Positions 47,910-60,357 of a stretch of DNA of 64,000 nucleotides are shown here, in pieces. Each line of letters opens with the position of its first letter. Position 1 is the first letter of the stretch. The stretch comes from Alviniconcha marisindica (lineage: Eukaryota > Mollusca > Gastropoda > Provannidae). The translations under genes were made by a program, and so were the position numbers. The notes under the pieces were generated by a model that saw only the letters and a list, made by a program, of their open reading frames with translations, made no database searches and was not told where the DNA came from. Location of the stretch: assembly GCA_018857735.1 (NCBI GenBank), contig JABMCL010001731.1, positions 346,001 to 410,000 of the forward strand. Reading direction: 5' to 3'.

Positions 47910-48339
47910 CGGTGAGCGGTTTGGGTCATTTTTTCACATTTTTAAAAACAAACTCGTACTCTCTATATATCTTTTAGATCATCTTGGACGATGGAAAGGG
48001 ACTTGAAGCAGCTTTCTAGAGGGTTTCATGGCATAAATCGTGCTCTTAAAAAAATCCTTTTTTTTTCTTTTTCTTTTTTTTCTTTTTTTTTCTTCTTTTT
48101 AAATAAAGGAAACGCAACGTTTTTCAAGACAAAACAAAGGCAAAAATAAGAAAATGAAATGTTCCTCATTTTGTATCCAAGACAACCTGTTTTGTTGTTG
48201 TTTTCTGGTTTGTTGTTTTTCTTTTTTCTTTTCTTTAATGGACCACCAGGCACTGCAGGATTGGTTACACAACATGTCTACTTTGCCTTTGGATGTGAAA
48301 GTACTCAGACACGCACAGCAGCCTTAACATCTGCTTTGG

Positions 48340-48755
48340 AAGCTTTCACCTGCTGACATCGTCGCAGCGAAGCAAAGTACACAAAAAGTGTCTTTCTTCA
48401 TTCTTCAGACGCCAGCCTAAACCTGTGCTTGACAAATGCCAAGGTGAAATCAGACACATAGGTGCTATTGTCTTTAGCTGCTTACATTTTGAAGATTTCA
48501 GAGGTCAGATAGAATGTGTCAGTCTTTAGCATGCCATACTTTGGCCAGCTGTATTCTTCCCGCCTGAAGGATGTGGGGCGAACAGACGTTTATGTGCACA
48601 CCGTAAGGTTGTGTGAGAAAATCTTAGCAGCTGAGTCTGACCTTGTCTCAACACATCGTGGCAAAGAAGTAGTTCTTGTCTTTAACAAAGACAGTGGGGA
48701 GGCCTTGAATGTTGCATGCAATACAAAATCTGATATGCTTCAACAGTTCTGATGT
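48340..48755 (+). pseudogene. Uncharacterised ORF family (subfamily A), N-terminal/middle part
   Basis: 48516-48752 encodes QLYSSRLKDVG, TVRLCEKILAAESDLVSTHR, GKEVVLVFNKDSGEALNVAC. This corresponds to the conserved 'Y..RL...G....VH..RL..KLL...P.L..H..G(K/R)(D/E)VLL.F..D.G' segment of the family. A preceding frame (about 48350-48440) has SKVHKKCLSSFFRR, comparable with the ..YH..CL..FY.. zinc-ligand-like block. The continuation is displaced to 50954 by an insertion at 48879-50913. Confidence 0.55.
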
Positions 48756-48894
48756 CGAAAATGTTCCAAGGGAAATTTAAAATAAAAAATAAATAAAGAA
48801 GAAGAAGAATTCAAGGTGGATCAGTTACACACACGTTCTTCCAGTGCCCTGCCCGCCATCAGAACAGTTTATGCCTCTATAGACCCCTTTCACT

Positions 48895-49039
48895 TAGATT
48901 TTCGCGCATGCGCAATGGACTGGCGTGTGAAATCTGCCGGAAGTAGGGGGGAACACGTCAGCTGGGTTGCTGGCCGATCGCATAGCTGTATTTCCCTAGT
49001 ACTAGTAGTAGTGAAAACCTCGCATTTCACGGCGACAAG
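48895..49039 (+). promoter_or_regulatory. Promoter-like sequence upstream of THAP start
   Basis: Within 140 bp of the ATG at 49040 lie GCGCATGCGC (48904-48913, the NRF1 consensus palindrome) and CCGGAAGT (48937-48944, an ETS-type site). This pairing is characteristic of TATA-less animal promoters. Whether it is active is unknown; no TATA box is visible. Confidence 0.4.
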
Positions 49040-49168
49040 ATGGGCGCAAAAGATAACTGCCGTGTAATCCACTGCACCACTGGTCGAATAAAAGCTAGGA
49101 ATCCCGCGAAACGTCTGTCATTTAGTTTCCGTAAAAAGGCAAACTATCGTATTCCGCGGCCGCGCTGA
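49040..49168 (+). pseudogene. THAP-like N-terminal fragment, 42 codons
   Basis: MGAKDNCRVIHC, then GRIKARNPAKRLSF and a stop at 49166. The start MG.KD.C.V..C (C7-x4-C12) followed by RNP.KRLSF is the N-terminal half of a THAP zinc finger. The W/P core and the distal C-x2-H ligands are absent, so it is truncated or frameshifted. The ATG is chosen because THAP fingers begin at or near residue 1. Confidence 0.5.
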
Positions 49169-49499
49169 CTCGAGAATGATCCCCGACCCAGTCTGATGAG
49201 AATAAAGTTTTTTTTTTTGTTTTTAAGTTTATTTTTTTCTCTCCATCTTATTCAAGTGTACCAGCTGTGCACCTAATTACTACAGTATATACCACTGTTG
49301 TTGGAACGAGAGCATGTGTGTGCGTGAGGGAGGCGGGGGGAGTAACTGCGGCATTAACTGATTAGGCTGTTTTGCCTGCAGGACGTGTCACTAGTGTCGT
49401 GTGCATGTGAGGGTGAGTGTGTTGCTGTGTTGAGACCTTTAATTTCTGATCTCATACCTTAAATTTTACTATAATTATATACAAACGTTTAGGCTAATT

Positions 49500-49679
<180 letters not shown>

Positions 49680-50446
49680 CAGCTTTCACTAATTCCATGC
49701 CGATTTTCATCCTGTTTTAGGAATAATTTATGAGGCCTTGGTCCGTTATTTGTGTGCGTGCGTGCGTGCGTGTATGCGCGCGCGCCCGCGCCCGCGCGTG
49801 TATGTCAGTCTATGAGAGAGAGAGAGAGTGAGATATGAGGGTGGGTCTATGTATGTGTGCGTGTGGATGTGTGGGAGGCGGTGATATGGTGTATGGGTGT
49901 GGGTGTGAAGGCGGACAGGATGAGAACAGTGATTATACTTGTGCCTCGTATATACCTCATATTTGAATGTATGAGCTACTGTTTATTTTACAGCGCATTT
50001 CTGTAACCAATATTATTCTATCTAAATGTTTATGATATCAGTATTGTCCGTCTGTTGTTGCGCTCTCTTAAATTTTGAATCATTTATACCAGGTCATTTT
50101 CTTTCTTTTTTCTTCTTTTAATTTTTTTTTTTTTTTTTTTGGGGGGGGGGGGGGGGGTTGGTTTGCTTGTTCCTTTAAAAGTACTTAGCTTGACCTGACA
50201 AAATTAATGGAAGCGGCGGACTACCGACAAACCTAATTGTCCACACACCACCAAACCACAACAGTCAAAAGACTGCAGCAAATAAATAATGGGTGCGAGT
50301 AAATACTCACACCCAAAAGCAATAGCATAATAATACATCACTATACATACTTAGTCATACAAAACAAAGTGAAACTGACGCACACTGAAACACAAACACC
50401 CCGCACTCATAGAGTCGCCTGCACGCGCGCGCACGCGTGCTCGCAC

Positions 50447-50447
50447 T

Positions 50448-50517
<70 letters not shown>
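50447..50517. repeat. (CA)n microsatellite
   Basis: About 70 bp of pure CA with CG-rich flanks. Poly-T/poly-G occurs upstream at 50118-50157. Confidence 0.95.
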
Positions 50518-50520
<3 letters not shown>

Positions 50521-50939
50521 TTCCGTGCACGCGCCCACACACATATACACGCACGCACACCAACCCCCCCACACACACCTAGGCGGATCGCGCGCATTTG
50601 TGCTTGTGTACACTAAATGCCTCCCACCCCCTACCCACCCTACCGGCTCACCCCGAAGGGGAAAAAAGTAAAATAATAATAACAACGGCCAGCCAGGTGC
50701 CGGAGCTTCTTTGTCAGTCAACGGATTGAATTAACTGGAAATTTTACGAAGTCTGTGGGCATCTAAAATGATTCAGCCCAGTCAAATCTCAGTACGCTCT
50801 AAGTCAGTGTCAGCACGTCCCCCCTAGATCCGCTTTGAAGGAGTTGTAGAACTTTGTAGCCGACTCTAATTGGTTGTCGCTGTGCGACAGCGAGATAAAC
50901 AAAAGGGGTCTATTGCAAGGGCACTGTAGTAAAAGCCAG

Positions 50940-51765
50940 TCTTCAACATTAGTTTGATGCCACTCTTGCTTGTAAATGCCCAGGCAGCTGTCTTACTCAG
51001 CCGTGTCATGAATTTGGTCAAGGAAGCTGTGGAACATCTGAATGCAAATCAGACTCCTGTGCTGACAATGGACCAGCCGCTCTTCGCAATAGGAAAAGAG
51101 ATACAGTGGCTGTGGCCTGACCCGTTTAGTAACAACAAATATGTGATCATGACTGAGATGGCCGAAAGAGTGGTTGAATGGTTCTGGGTGGCCAAGGGCA
51201 ATCACAACTGCTGGAACAGTGTTGCAGAATCTTTTGTGAAAGCATCTTATCTTGCGAGGACAAGACATGCCCAGCAGGTTACAGCTGAAGCGCTGCATAT
51301 TCTGCAGCAGAGTGCTTTCTTTATGTGCAGTTTGAGCCTGATCATGCTGTCAGCTCCGAACAGTGACAAACACGGGCTGGAGACTGTTTAAATACTAGGC
51401 TGTTGTTCTTGAATTCCAGCTCTGTGTCCTTCGGCTTGCGCGTTGAGTTCGTTGTGGTGACTACAATCCGTGAAACGTCCGTATACGGCCCTGGCGTTTT
51501 GCTTTGGAACATGTGAACTATGAGATGTCGAACTTTCAGCTCGCTCAACTTCTTCTGCCGTGGAGCATTTGTTGTGTGGAAACCAAAATAGAGGAAAAGG
51601 CTTGGTGACCTTTGTGGACTACCTATCCCAAGCTCAGGAATCTTGCTATGAACGGATTCGCTGTACTTGAAAACAAGTGTGCAGAGAAAGGGGCAAATGT
51701 TTCAAGGCAGCTTGCTGTGCACAGCCCTGTGCGTATGCGACTAGGCAGGGTTTCTTGACTGGAAC
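50940..51765 (+). pseudogene. Uncharacterised ORF family (subfamily A), middle and C-terminal parts
   Basis: The frame 50954-51391 has TPVLTMDQPLFAIGKEIQWL, then GNHNCWNSVAESFVKASYLA and RTRHAQQVTAEALHILQQSA. It parallels PVFVMEQPLYALAKRIQW and TSHVHQVTAVALYIL of the copy at 9840-11905. Further on, LEFQLCVLRLAR (51415) and FALEHVNYE (51505) continue the family order. QAQESCYERIRCT-stop-KQVC and CFKAACCAQPC (51625-51725) form the Cys-rich end. The large middle part (SRVD..DVY, EADTR-type region) is deleted, so the copy is rearranged and dead. Confidence 0.6.
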
Positions 51766-53310
51766 GGGGCAGCTCCGCTAATGAAGTAATTGTTTTCAAT
51801 ACTGTGCACAACTAATCGACAGTTCACATTATCTGTCAATTTGAAGCTTTGAAAGGCTTGTTTCCCTCACGATACACAGTGCAAATGAACGGATTTAATC
51901 AGTTATGTGGACTCAGTCATGCCCATCTAGTGTGACCTAATTACAATAGCCGCCATTGCAGACAACAGACAGACGTGTTTAGCTATTAGAGGTATTTTTA
52001 GGCCTCCCCCCCCCCCCCCCGCCCCCCTCATCTTCTCAGAGGAGCATTGCATCTGCGCAAAGTTCATGCTTTCATTTTCAAAACAGTTTTGTCACAGATT
52101 TCTGTCCGAATTAAAAAATCTTGTTTTCTGTGACCTAATTGTGGATTTAATATTGGCACCAGAGCATCCAAGTGTCTGAATAGATCAGCCAGGCCTTACT
52201 GAAGAATAATGCTGGTGTGAAAGATCACAATTGATGTTAATAACAACAACAAAGATTTTTGAATCGCAGTTTTGGTGATGCCGTGAGAACATGCAGCGTG
52301 ACCATATTACATGGCTAATTATAGCCATATGGGGTCAGTGCCAAGATGTCTATGTACTTCAAAATGTTCAGACTCATACATGTGTACATCTTGTCATGCT
52401 TTCATTCCATTTTGCAGTATGTACCCTGACATTTTGACCATAAGAGCTCCGCTAAATGTGGATCAGATGTGTGGACACATTTACGTAGCGTGACCAAATT
52501 ACTGTAATAACTGTTGCAGACAACAGAGAAAGGTATCCTGAGATTAGGGGTATCTTTCAGGCCGAAAGTGGTCCCAAAGTAACATTGTATCTGCCCAAAG
52601 TTCATGCCTTAATTTTAAAACAATTTCAGTATCAGGTTTTAAAAGTCCTGGGATTACAAATTAAGTTTTGTGTTTTCCATGACCTAATTACGGATATTGT
52701 TATAGTCTCAGGGAATCCAAGTACCTGAATAGACCAGACAGGTCTTTCTGTAAGAGATCGCTATAGATATTGATTACCCCCCCCCCCCTCCCCCCAACAA
52801 CAACAACAACAAAAGTTTTAAAAAAAACTAACTTTTAAACTGTAGTTTTGGTGATGCTGTCAATACTTGTTATGTGACCTTATTACATTGCTAATTATAG
52901 CCAAAGGAGGTCAGTGCAAAGGTGTCTATGTACCTGAAAATGTTCAGATGGGATCATAGTACATGTGTGCAAAACATCATGCTTTTTAATTCCATTTTGC
53001 ACTATGCACCTGATATTGTGACCATAAGTGCTCCGCTACGAAATGGAGCATAGTAATTATGTGAATGATCACAATTGATGTTAATTACCCCAAAATAGTT
53101 TTAAACTGTAGTTTGGGTGATTCTGTCAGTACGTCTAGGTGACCTAATTACATTGCTAATTATAGCCAAAGGAGGTCAGTGCAAAGATGTCTATGTGCCT
53201 GAAAATGTTCAGATAGGATCATAGTACATGTGTGAAAAACATCATGCCTTCACTCCATTTTGCAGTAAACTCCTGATTGTTGGACCTTAGGAGCTCCGCT
53301 ATCTCCCTCA
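51766..53310 (+). repeat. ~555-bp tandem repeat, about 2.5 copies
   Basis: Copy 1 about 51930-52485, copy 2 about 52488-53040, partial copy 3 about 53050-53300. Shared landmarks: TGCAGACAACAGA, GAGGTATTTTTAGGCC/GGGTATCTTTCAGGCC, GTGACCTAATTAC, CTAATTATAGCCAAAGGAGG, ATGTCTATGTRCCTGAAAAT, and AGAGCTCCGCTA closing each unit. Poly-C tracts (52006-52028, 52766-52785) interrupt. No coding potential. Confidence 0.8.
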
Positions 53311-53689
53311 ACGATAATATTTTCATCAGACTTTGCTGCCGAGCGCTTCATCGCACGTGTAAGCCAGGTAAAAGCAACATGTTTTCAGCCGAATGAAAAC
53401 AAAGGCGTAGAAAGGAAGTGACAGCTTAGAAAGGAAGTGAATTTCCGACCAGTCAGCTTTGAAATACAACTGCCGGAAATGACGATTACACCAATCAGCA
53501 TCGCGGACAGAAATGTGGTTAGGCAAGCAGAGTTTTGCGTTCCGAATCTTGTCGACCTTGTTTCGTTGATGCGCCAAATAACCGTCTACTATCTCGATCG
53601 CTTTGAAAATATGTGTGCGTCAAGATGACGCACGGATCTCTAATCTGTGCGTCAATATTCAAATCTGTGCGTAATAGACCCGCAGTTGT

Positions 53690-54125
53690 GCGTTATCGGG
53701 AGCACTGTTGAAAAGTTGCAGTGCTGGATGGTAATCTAAGGAACACTACCGGAATATATACTAGGCTAGACTTGAAAAGGTCAATACCAGAGATTGGTAT
53801 ATTGAGCTTTCCAGAATGTCGTGATTGGTTTAGGGAAAATTTAGCCGTAAGAGAGGGTGGGACTTTTTCGGACACAATTTTATGCATAAGAACTCCCTTG
53901 TTGTTGTTAAGCCTTTCTTTGAGGGGAAGAATAGATAGGAAGTTATAGTCTGAAATAGGAGAATTGCCTTGAGCGCTCTCTTATGTAAACTAACCAAAGG
54001 TTTAAGAGTATTTGCACTTGTTGAGTCCCACAGTGTCGATCCGTAGTCAATGATGGATTGAATATGGGCATGAAAAAATTGTTTTCTGGCATGAAGGTTC
54101 AGAAAGTGCTTAATTTTAGATAGTT
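53690..54125 (-). mobile_element. CR1/L2-like LINE, C-terminal fragment
   Basis: On the minus strand: KIKHFLNLHARKQFFHAHIQ, SIIDYGSTLWDSTSANTLKP and LVSLHKRALKAIL (54000-54120), then in another frame LSILPLKERLNNNKGVLMHK and LNIPISGIDLFKSSLVY (53750-53940). This is the post-RT tail of a jockey-superfamily ORF2 with one frameshift. The minisatellite at 54135 cuts it off on the RT side. Confidence 0.75.
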
Positions 54126-54134
54126 GGTCAGTTT

Positions 54135-54690
54135 TCTGGGAGGGAAGGAGTGAGAACAGCAAAAGATTGTGCAGGGAGGAAGGGAGCGAGAACAACAAAA
54201 CGTGGTGTTGGGAGGAAAGGAGTGAGAACAACAAAACGTGGTGTTCAGAGGGGAGGAGTGAGAACAACAAAACGTGGTGTTCAGAGGGGAGGAGTGAGAA
54301 CAACAAAACGGTGTTCAGAGGGGAGGAGTGAGAACAACAAAACGTGGTGTTCAGAGGGGAGGAGTGAGAACAACAAAACGTGGTGTTCAGAGGGGAGGAG
54401 TGAGAACAACAAAACGGTGTTCAGAGGGGAGGAATGAGAACAACAAAACGTGGTGTTCAGAGGGGAGGAGTGAGAACAACAAAACGGTGTTCAGAGGGGA
54501 GGAGTGAGAACAACAAAACGTGGTGTTCAGAGGGGAGGAGTGAGAAAAACAAAGTGTGGTGAAAACAACGCACAGCAAAAAGCTGTACTGGGAGGGAAGG
54601 AAATTGTTTTTAATGCTCAATGGACCATGACGGTAGAGAAGGAGTGAACAACAAAACATTGTATTAAAAATTGTGAAATACTTGCTCATG
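54135..54690 (+). repeat. Minisatellite GGAGTGAGAACAACAAAACG, copy 2
   Basis: About 14 units of 31-38 bp: GTGTTCAGAGGGGAGGAGTG and AGAACAACAAAACG(TG). Units alternate between two lengths (with/without the TG of CGTGGTG). It is related to the array at 45945-46130. Open frames through it are repeat artefacts. Confidence 0.95.
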
Positions 54691-54839
54691 AAAGGTGTAG
54701 TTGCGCACGCGTCAATCTATTTAAGGTAGGTTAATTATTGTTTCTGCGTTCGATGCGTTTCTAAGCTTCACATTTTACTGACCTGTCTAATTAATGTTTG
54801 TTTATTGTAATATTTATTGAATGTTTCTCCTATTTTTGA

Positions 54840-55130
54840 GGCCTTGCACTGCCTTCCAGCTTCAAAGAGCCTTGCACTGCTTTCCAGTTTCAAAGAGAAT
54901 TAGCTACACACTCTCCACTCTGTTATCACTGGTACTGGTCCACAATATCTTGCTGATCTCTTGCATGTCTATGTCTCTTCTCGTCAATTTCGCTTTTCTT
55001 CAGATGATAAAATGTTCCTATTCCCAGCGTTCCAAAACCAAATACAGTGGACAAAGAGCTTTTCTTTTCAATACCATTGTTCCTTCCCACGGCCCTTTGG
55101 CTAAGATCAACTCAAGTACGACTTAATCCA
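54840..55130 (+). mobile_element. L2-like LINE, C-terminal fragment
   Basis: LHCFPVSKRISY(T)LSTL, then in a shifted frame QYLADLLHVYVSSRQFRFSS, then QWTKSFSFQ. This is the L2-type LHWLPV..RI.YK...L...YL.DLL..Y..SR.LRS...GQRSFSF series. Frameshifted and truncated. Confidence 0.65.
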
Positions 55131-55477
55131 TTCAAAAGAAAACATGGGTGCCACACATGAATAACAACAAACAAAGGAATAAAATCTCCGCGTATAATAG
55201 ATTCACAGTCTAAGAGCACGCAATAAGGTACAATTGCCACAAGCATGATTTAAATAGAATATATTACTTCTGGAAGTGCGTTGCAAAAGAACCAATGTCA
55301 CACACATGTGATTGTCATATAATATAATAATAGGCACAAATATAATTATCACTATTTTCTTCCTATCCCTTCACAGCCACACCTACATCCATACAACCCC
55401 CACCCCCCTCCACACACGCACACATCCACACAATCCCCCTCTCTATCTCTCTTCCCCCCCCCCCACCCACACCCACA

Positions 55478-55568
<91 letters not shown>

Positions 55569-57177
55569 CACACACACACGCGCGCGCGCACACACACTGA
55601 CAATTCCTAATTTTCGTTTTCAGATGTGGAAACAATATCAGTGACGTTTTATCGTCCATAGGAGAAGCTACTACTGGCTGCTGAATCAGGCGATCCATCG
55701 CAGGCAAGGTAACGTGCCATTCGTCCCGGAGTTGAATCGCAGGGTTTACCAGGCCGTCGGGCGTCTGCCGCGTATCGATCGAATGTTGTCAGGCAAAGAC
55801 ATGACTGGTTTGGGCTGCCTGCTGAAAACCGGTCTGGTTTAATAGACAAACCATATGTGGTTGTGTATATCTGGAACCGAGTTGGCCTGAACGTAGGTCT
55901 TGAATCTTCATCTGGTCTTTTTGTAGTTTGTTTTGGGTTTGTTCGTTTGTTTTTTGTTTTGTTTTTGTTTGCTTGTTCACAAGTGGGGCTGGACGTATTT
56001 CATTCATTGTACTTCCTGTTTTTGTCTCTTCTCTAGGGATGGCTCTCCACGATGAGACTGTGGATGTGGACGTGGTTAAAGATGAAAACCTAAAGCAATA
56101 TAAAATTCACAGTCTGCTGTACTGCCAGTGTTTTCTGAAGAAAAAAACTGAATATACGAGACATACTAGGCTCAGATGATTTAAAACTATATTTGAACTG
56201 CTGGTGTTGAATTGTTGTGTTAAATTAGCCAGCCGGCACCGATTTACTGATGGTGAATCAATATGACACAGAAACCTCCAAACTATAAAATATAGCTTTC
56301 TACTTAAGGATCTTAATGTGAATCGACTGAAGTTTTTTTGTGCTCATGTTAAGACAGTGAATCGCAGTTTTAGATTCGCATGCAATGTGCTAATGTCAGT
56401 ATGAAATCTAGACATTTGCCCTTTGTTGCTGCTTGACCATTATAGGAGAGAAGCTTCGGTAGACTCGGTAAACGCGCTGTTTACTGGAATGCAATGTCGC
56501 ACCGTACGCTATCTCAAGTGTGTGCGACCAGTGGCTTATTGCGTTCGACTTGGACTGCAGCTGCTCCCTCGTGTAGGCCTGTTTACTGACCTGTTACCAG
56601 ACTGGGTACGTAATTGAAAGGGGGGGGGGGGGGGGGGGGAGAGACACCACATCCATACATTCATACCATAATTATCCTTAAAATCCCCTAAATTCCATTA
56701 TTTCATTAGTTGTATTGCGTGTTGTAGGGAATGGTAATTAACTTCATCACGTAACCTTTGCTGGAAAGGGCTGGCTGGTGAGTAATATGCACATAAGCCT
56801 ATGTTTGAATCTCGGCGCGTCGGGTCGATCTTTTTGTGCACAATGGGAACGTATTCAGTTCCATTCAATAGCACTTTATTCATCCCACGAGGGGCCATTC
56901 CATCAGAAGTAGAATACTTTTTTTGCATTTTCCAAAGTAAAGATTTATTTTTATAACTTGTAATAATAAGTACAGTCGCATGTTCGATCTATACTTGAAT
57001 GATATTAAGACTTAATTACTTCCAACAACATTCTCGCACTGGTATAGCCGTAATGGTTCACTGGGCGTAAAACACCAAGTTACTTACTCAACAACAGTAC
57101 TGCTGCCACAGTTTATAACGACTGCATGGGGTTTGTTGCGACACGATTTGTCATCCAGATACGATTTTCACAGAGAG

Positions 57178-57229
<52 letters not shown>

Positions 57230-58069
57230 CATGCGTGTTTAGAAGATTACTTTTATGTGGATTAATCTTTATGTCACTGAATGTTTTTGCTCGGTATCGT
57301 GCATTCTTGATCACCGACATGCTGCCCTTTTGCTCACTGATTTTCACGGATAGCGGGACGAAATGTAAGGCGTTAAAGCTAGCATAGCTTCATGTTGTTT
57401 CGCGTTTTGTTCAAACTACAGCCTACAATCTGGAACTCAAAGGTCTTTTTTCTGTGCTGTTGCATTTGTCGACCTGCAGCCATCGCTTCGTCGGCACAAA
57501 CAACAGCTTACGTGACTACTTTAAGGCCGATCGATTCGCTAAATACCGTGGACCTATGTCTATGTAGGTCCATGCTAAATACATAATCGTTCGAAGTTAA
57601 ATTCTTAACAGATACCACGATTGCCATTTTTATTCTGAAAAGTAACTGTATTTTAGAATAAGCACCGAAAAACGAGTGCTGAATTGCCTGTGCTCAGGGT
57701 AGTGCCTCCTTGCTCAGGTTATATCCCGTGTGCTGAATCTGTAGTTCTGCTGGTAATTGGACCTACAAAACAGAATGATATCCAGTTTTATTTCACACAG
57801 CGATGGGGGTAACTAGCATGGAAGCTGGAAACGAACTTTTAAGAGGGGGTCCTCGGGAAGTGGCAATTTTATGTGATATGCACAGCTTGATGCCAGCGGG
57901 ATTTTTCATGTTTTTATCTGTGAATGACTTTTTACCAGGATCTTTATTTGCTGTTGTAATTTAATGTTTTATGATTGGAGTGAATGTGTGATGAGTGTAC
58001 TTGGCACCATAAAACGTTCCTCGTGCAGTTATATTAACACTTGGCAATAAAGTTGTATTGTTTTAACCC
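55131..58069. other. Mostly unassigned stretch
   Basis: (CA)n at 55480-55600. Poly-G at 56619-56639. A LINE-tail-like CACTTTATTCATCCCACGAG at 56870-56890. The short SINE-type tail at 57039-57090. (GA)n at 57173-57229. 55640-55860 is GC-richer but no family is recognised. Confidence 0.45.
57039..57090 (+). mobile_element. Short SINE-type tail
   Basis: TGGTATAGCCGTAATGGTTC, ACTGGGCGTAAAACACCAAG, TTACTTACT; third copy of the tail at 25835 and 43601. Confidence 0.6.
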
Positions 58070-58074
58070 CAGCC

Positions 58075-58205
58075 TGAACATTCCAAATCCCCGCAGACTG
58101 ACTACAGGAAATTCGCCTTCTACCCTCGGACCATTGTAGATTGGAACGTCATATCCGACGATGCTATCACTGCACCCAGACTGGAGACCTGTAAAGTTCT
58201 GGTTG
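58075..58205 (+). mobile_element. LINE ORF2 C-terminal scrap
   Basis: The frame reads DYRKFAFYPRTIVDWNVISD then DAITAPRLETCK, the (S)F(F/Y)PRTI..WN.LP....A..LE.FK end seen in many jockey/CR1/RTE-type ORF2 proteins. No RT is present. Confidence 0.6.
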
Positions 58206-58719
58206 GAACCCTCCCCATCTGATCTCTCCCCCTCCCCGCCTCCCTACCCCCCTTCCTCTTCCCCGCCCCCCTTCCCATACAGCAACTCCCCTCCCCACCC
58301 CCAAACACGTTTTCAACATTCAGCCGTATACTTCACAAATACGGTCTCATCTTGCTCTGCACTAGCCCCTCAAAAGCTGACTACTGTAATCTTCAATGTG
58401 TTGATTGATGTTGGTCAGCTATATGGAATAAGAAATTGAAAAGTACTGTCCATTTGACGCAGAATTTTCCATTCATGAATACCGTCGAACTGAGATTAAC
58501 ACATGTCCAACAGCCATTACGGTGGAACTGGAGTCATATGGTCCGTATTAGTGAACATGCCATGTCATTCACACACACACACACACATACACTACACGGA
58601 GGTGGAGCAAAAACAAAAGTGCTTTTAGGCTCTGTGTGTGTCCGCATCTGTGTGTGTGTGTCTAACCCCCAGGTTTGTTCGCATCCTTTCTTTAACGGCC
58701 ATTTTATGTTGTGTTGCAG

Positions 58720-59072
58720 GAGGGTGTAGGGGTGCGTGAAGCGTGCACTTCTCAGCGGCGGCAAGATGGTGGCTGAGAGTGGGACTGGCTGACGTTGACA
58801 CTTTGGGCATGGCGCACAATGCCTATATTACTACACTGCAGTTCGTCATGCAACTGGTAGATGCGTCTGGCCAACCAGCGTCACTTTTCAACACCGCCCA
58901 CCCATCTTCACTTTTCTGGTAGAATCTGCCAACAACCCAGCCACCAACTACGCCCGCCATAATCAGACAATCGCAAAATACCACCAAGCGTTCGACCAAA
59001 ATACCACCAAGCTTGGTTGTGCGAGTTGCGAAAGAGTTACTGTCCGTATCCCAGAGCTGAATAGAAAGTCAA
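58720..59072 (+). other. Probable 5' UTR of the NCKX gene, with two uORFs
   Basis: A pyrimidine-rich acceptor-like TTATGTTGTGTTGCAG ends at 58719, so an exon could begin at 58720 and run into the coding start at 59073. Two short ORFs precede the main one: 58766-58792 (8 codons, ATG in GGCAAGATGG context) and 58809-58922 (37 codons). An in-frame stop at 59058-59060 closes the main frame upstream. Translation of the exchanger may therefore be damped by the uORFs (inference). Confidence 0.5.
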
Positions 59073-59852
59073 ATGGGGGTCATTTGTTTGCGAGCATTGA
59101 TGTCCAGACGGACTCGCAGCATCCGCCTGCTGGTTCTCTTGAATATAATTCTGCTTGGATACCTTGGGTCCGTGTTCCTTTATTCCAACGACATCGACCA
59201 CTCACCTACGGGGCATAACGAGGAAGCAGGCTTTCACTTCCACCGACGTCATCTGTTGTCCAACAATAGCAATTACCCACCCGACGCTTTCTCGTTGGAA
59301 CAACGTCGGAACGGCGCAGTCCTTCTGCACGTGATCGGCATGGTTTACATGTTCGTGGCTCTAGCCGTCGTGTGCGATGAGTTTTTCGTCCCTACCTTGA
59401 CAGTTATCACCGAACGGCTTGCTATTTCTGAAGATGTGGCAGGGGCCACTTTTATGGCCGCTGGCGGCAGTGCTCCTGAGCTCTTCACCAGTATCATCGG
59501 TGTCTTCATTGCTAACAGCGACGTGGGCATAGGCACGATTGTTGGGTCAGCCGTGTTCAACATCCTGTTCGTCATTGGCATGTGTGCTATTTTTAGCAAA
59601 GACCTCTTGCATTTGACCTGGTGGCCGTTGTTCCGAGACGTGTCCTGGTACAGTCTCTCTCTCCTCCTGCTCATCTACTTTTTCCAGGACGATAATATCT
59701 ACTGGTGGGAGGCGCTTATCCTGTTCATGTGTTACATCTGTTACGTTCTTTTCATGAAATTCAACCATATTTTGGAGGCTAAAGTCAAGAGCTGCATCCG
59801 CCGCCCTAACACTGTCAACAAAGTGCAGAGCACAGACCAGCTTTTACAACAG
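59073..59852 (+). CDS. SLC24A-like: K+-dependent Na+/Ca2+ exchanger (SLC24/NCKX), 5' coding exon
   Basis: The exon encodes residues 1-260 of a plasma- or organelle-membrane exchanger that extrudes Ca2+ with K+ against Na+ entry. Residues 18-38 are a hydrophobic signal/anchor segment. A short extracytosolic loop with one N-glycosylation sequon (N64) follows. A membrane segment starts at about residue 81 ([20 protein letters not shown]). The alpha-1 repeat then runs over about 97-175 with the ion-binding signatures [16 protein letters not shown] (E136) and [13 protein letters not shown] (S159, N163). Two further membrane segments span about 191-205 and 210-229, and the cytosolic loop begins at about 230. 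The frame leaves the family at Q260, exactly at CAACAG|GTCAGT, a phase-0 donor (59853). Start: first in-frame ATG, 12 bp after an in-frame TGA; a second ATG at codon 10 is possible. The alpha-2 repeat and the rest lie on downstream exons not found before 64000. Family certain; paralog (NCKX3/4/5-like by its short N-terminus) unresolved. Confidence 0.95.
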
Positions 59853-60025
59853 GTCAGTCAACTACGCTTCCTCCGTTTTGTCAGCGACAGGCAGACAGAA
59901 GGACGGACGGACAGACAGACGAATGGGCAGACACACTAACTAACCATAGGATTCGTTTCTCCAAGCAAGCATGATTATATTTACCAAGCTAATTAATATA
60001 TCATTCATGACGACTGGGAGATGAT

Positions 60026-60059
<34 letters not shown>

Positions 60060-60224
60060 GTGTTGAGAATTTGAAGTTCAATTGCATGAAATCATTTAAA
60101 ATTATTAGTACATCTTTGAACTCATTATTTTGTTGTTGTCTGTTATGATGTTCGTGATGACCAGCGTGTTGCCAGCAACAGCAAATCTACTTTGACTGAT
60201 GGACAACGAAAAACCATATATAAG

Positions 60225-60357
<133 letters not shown>

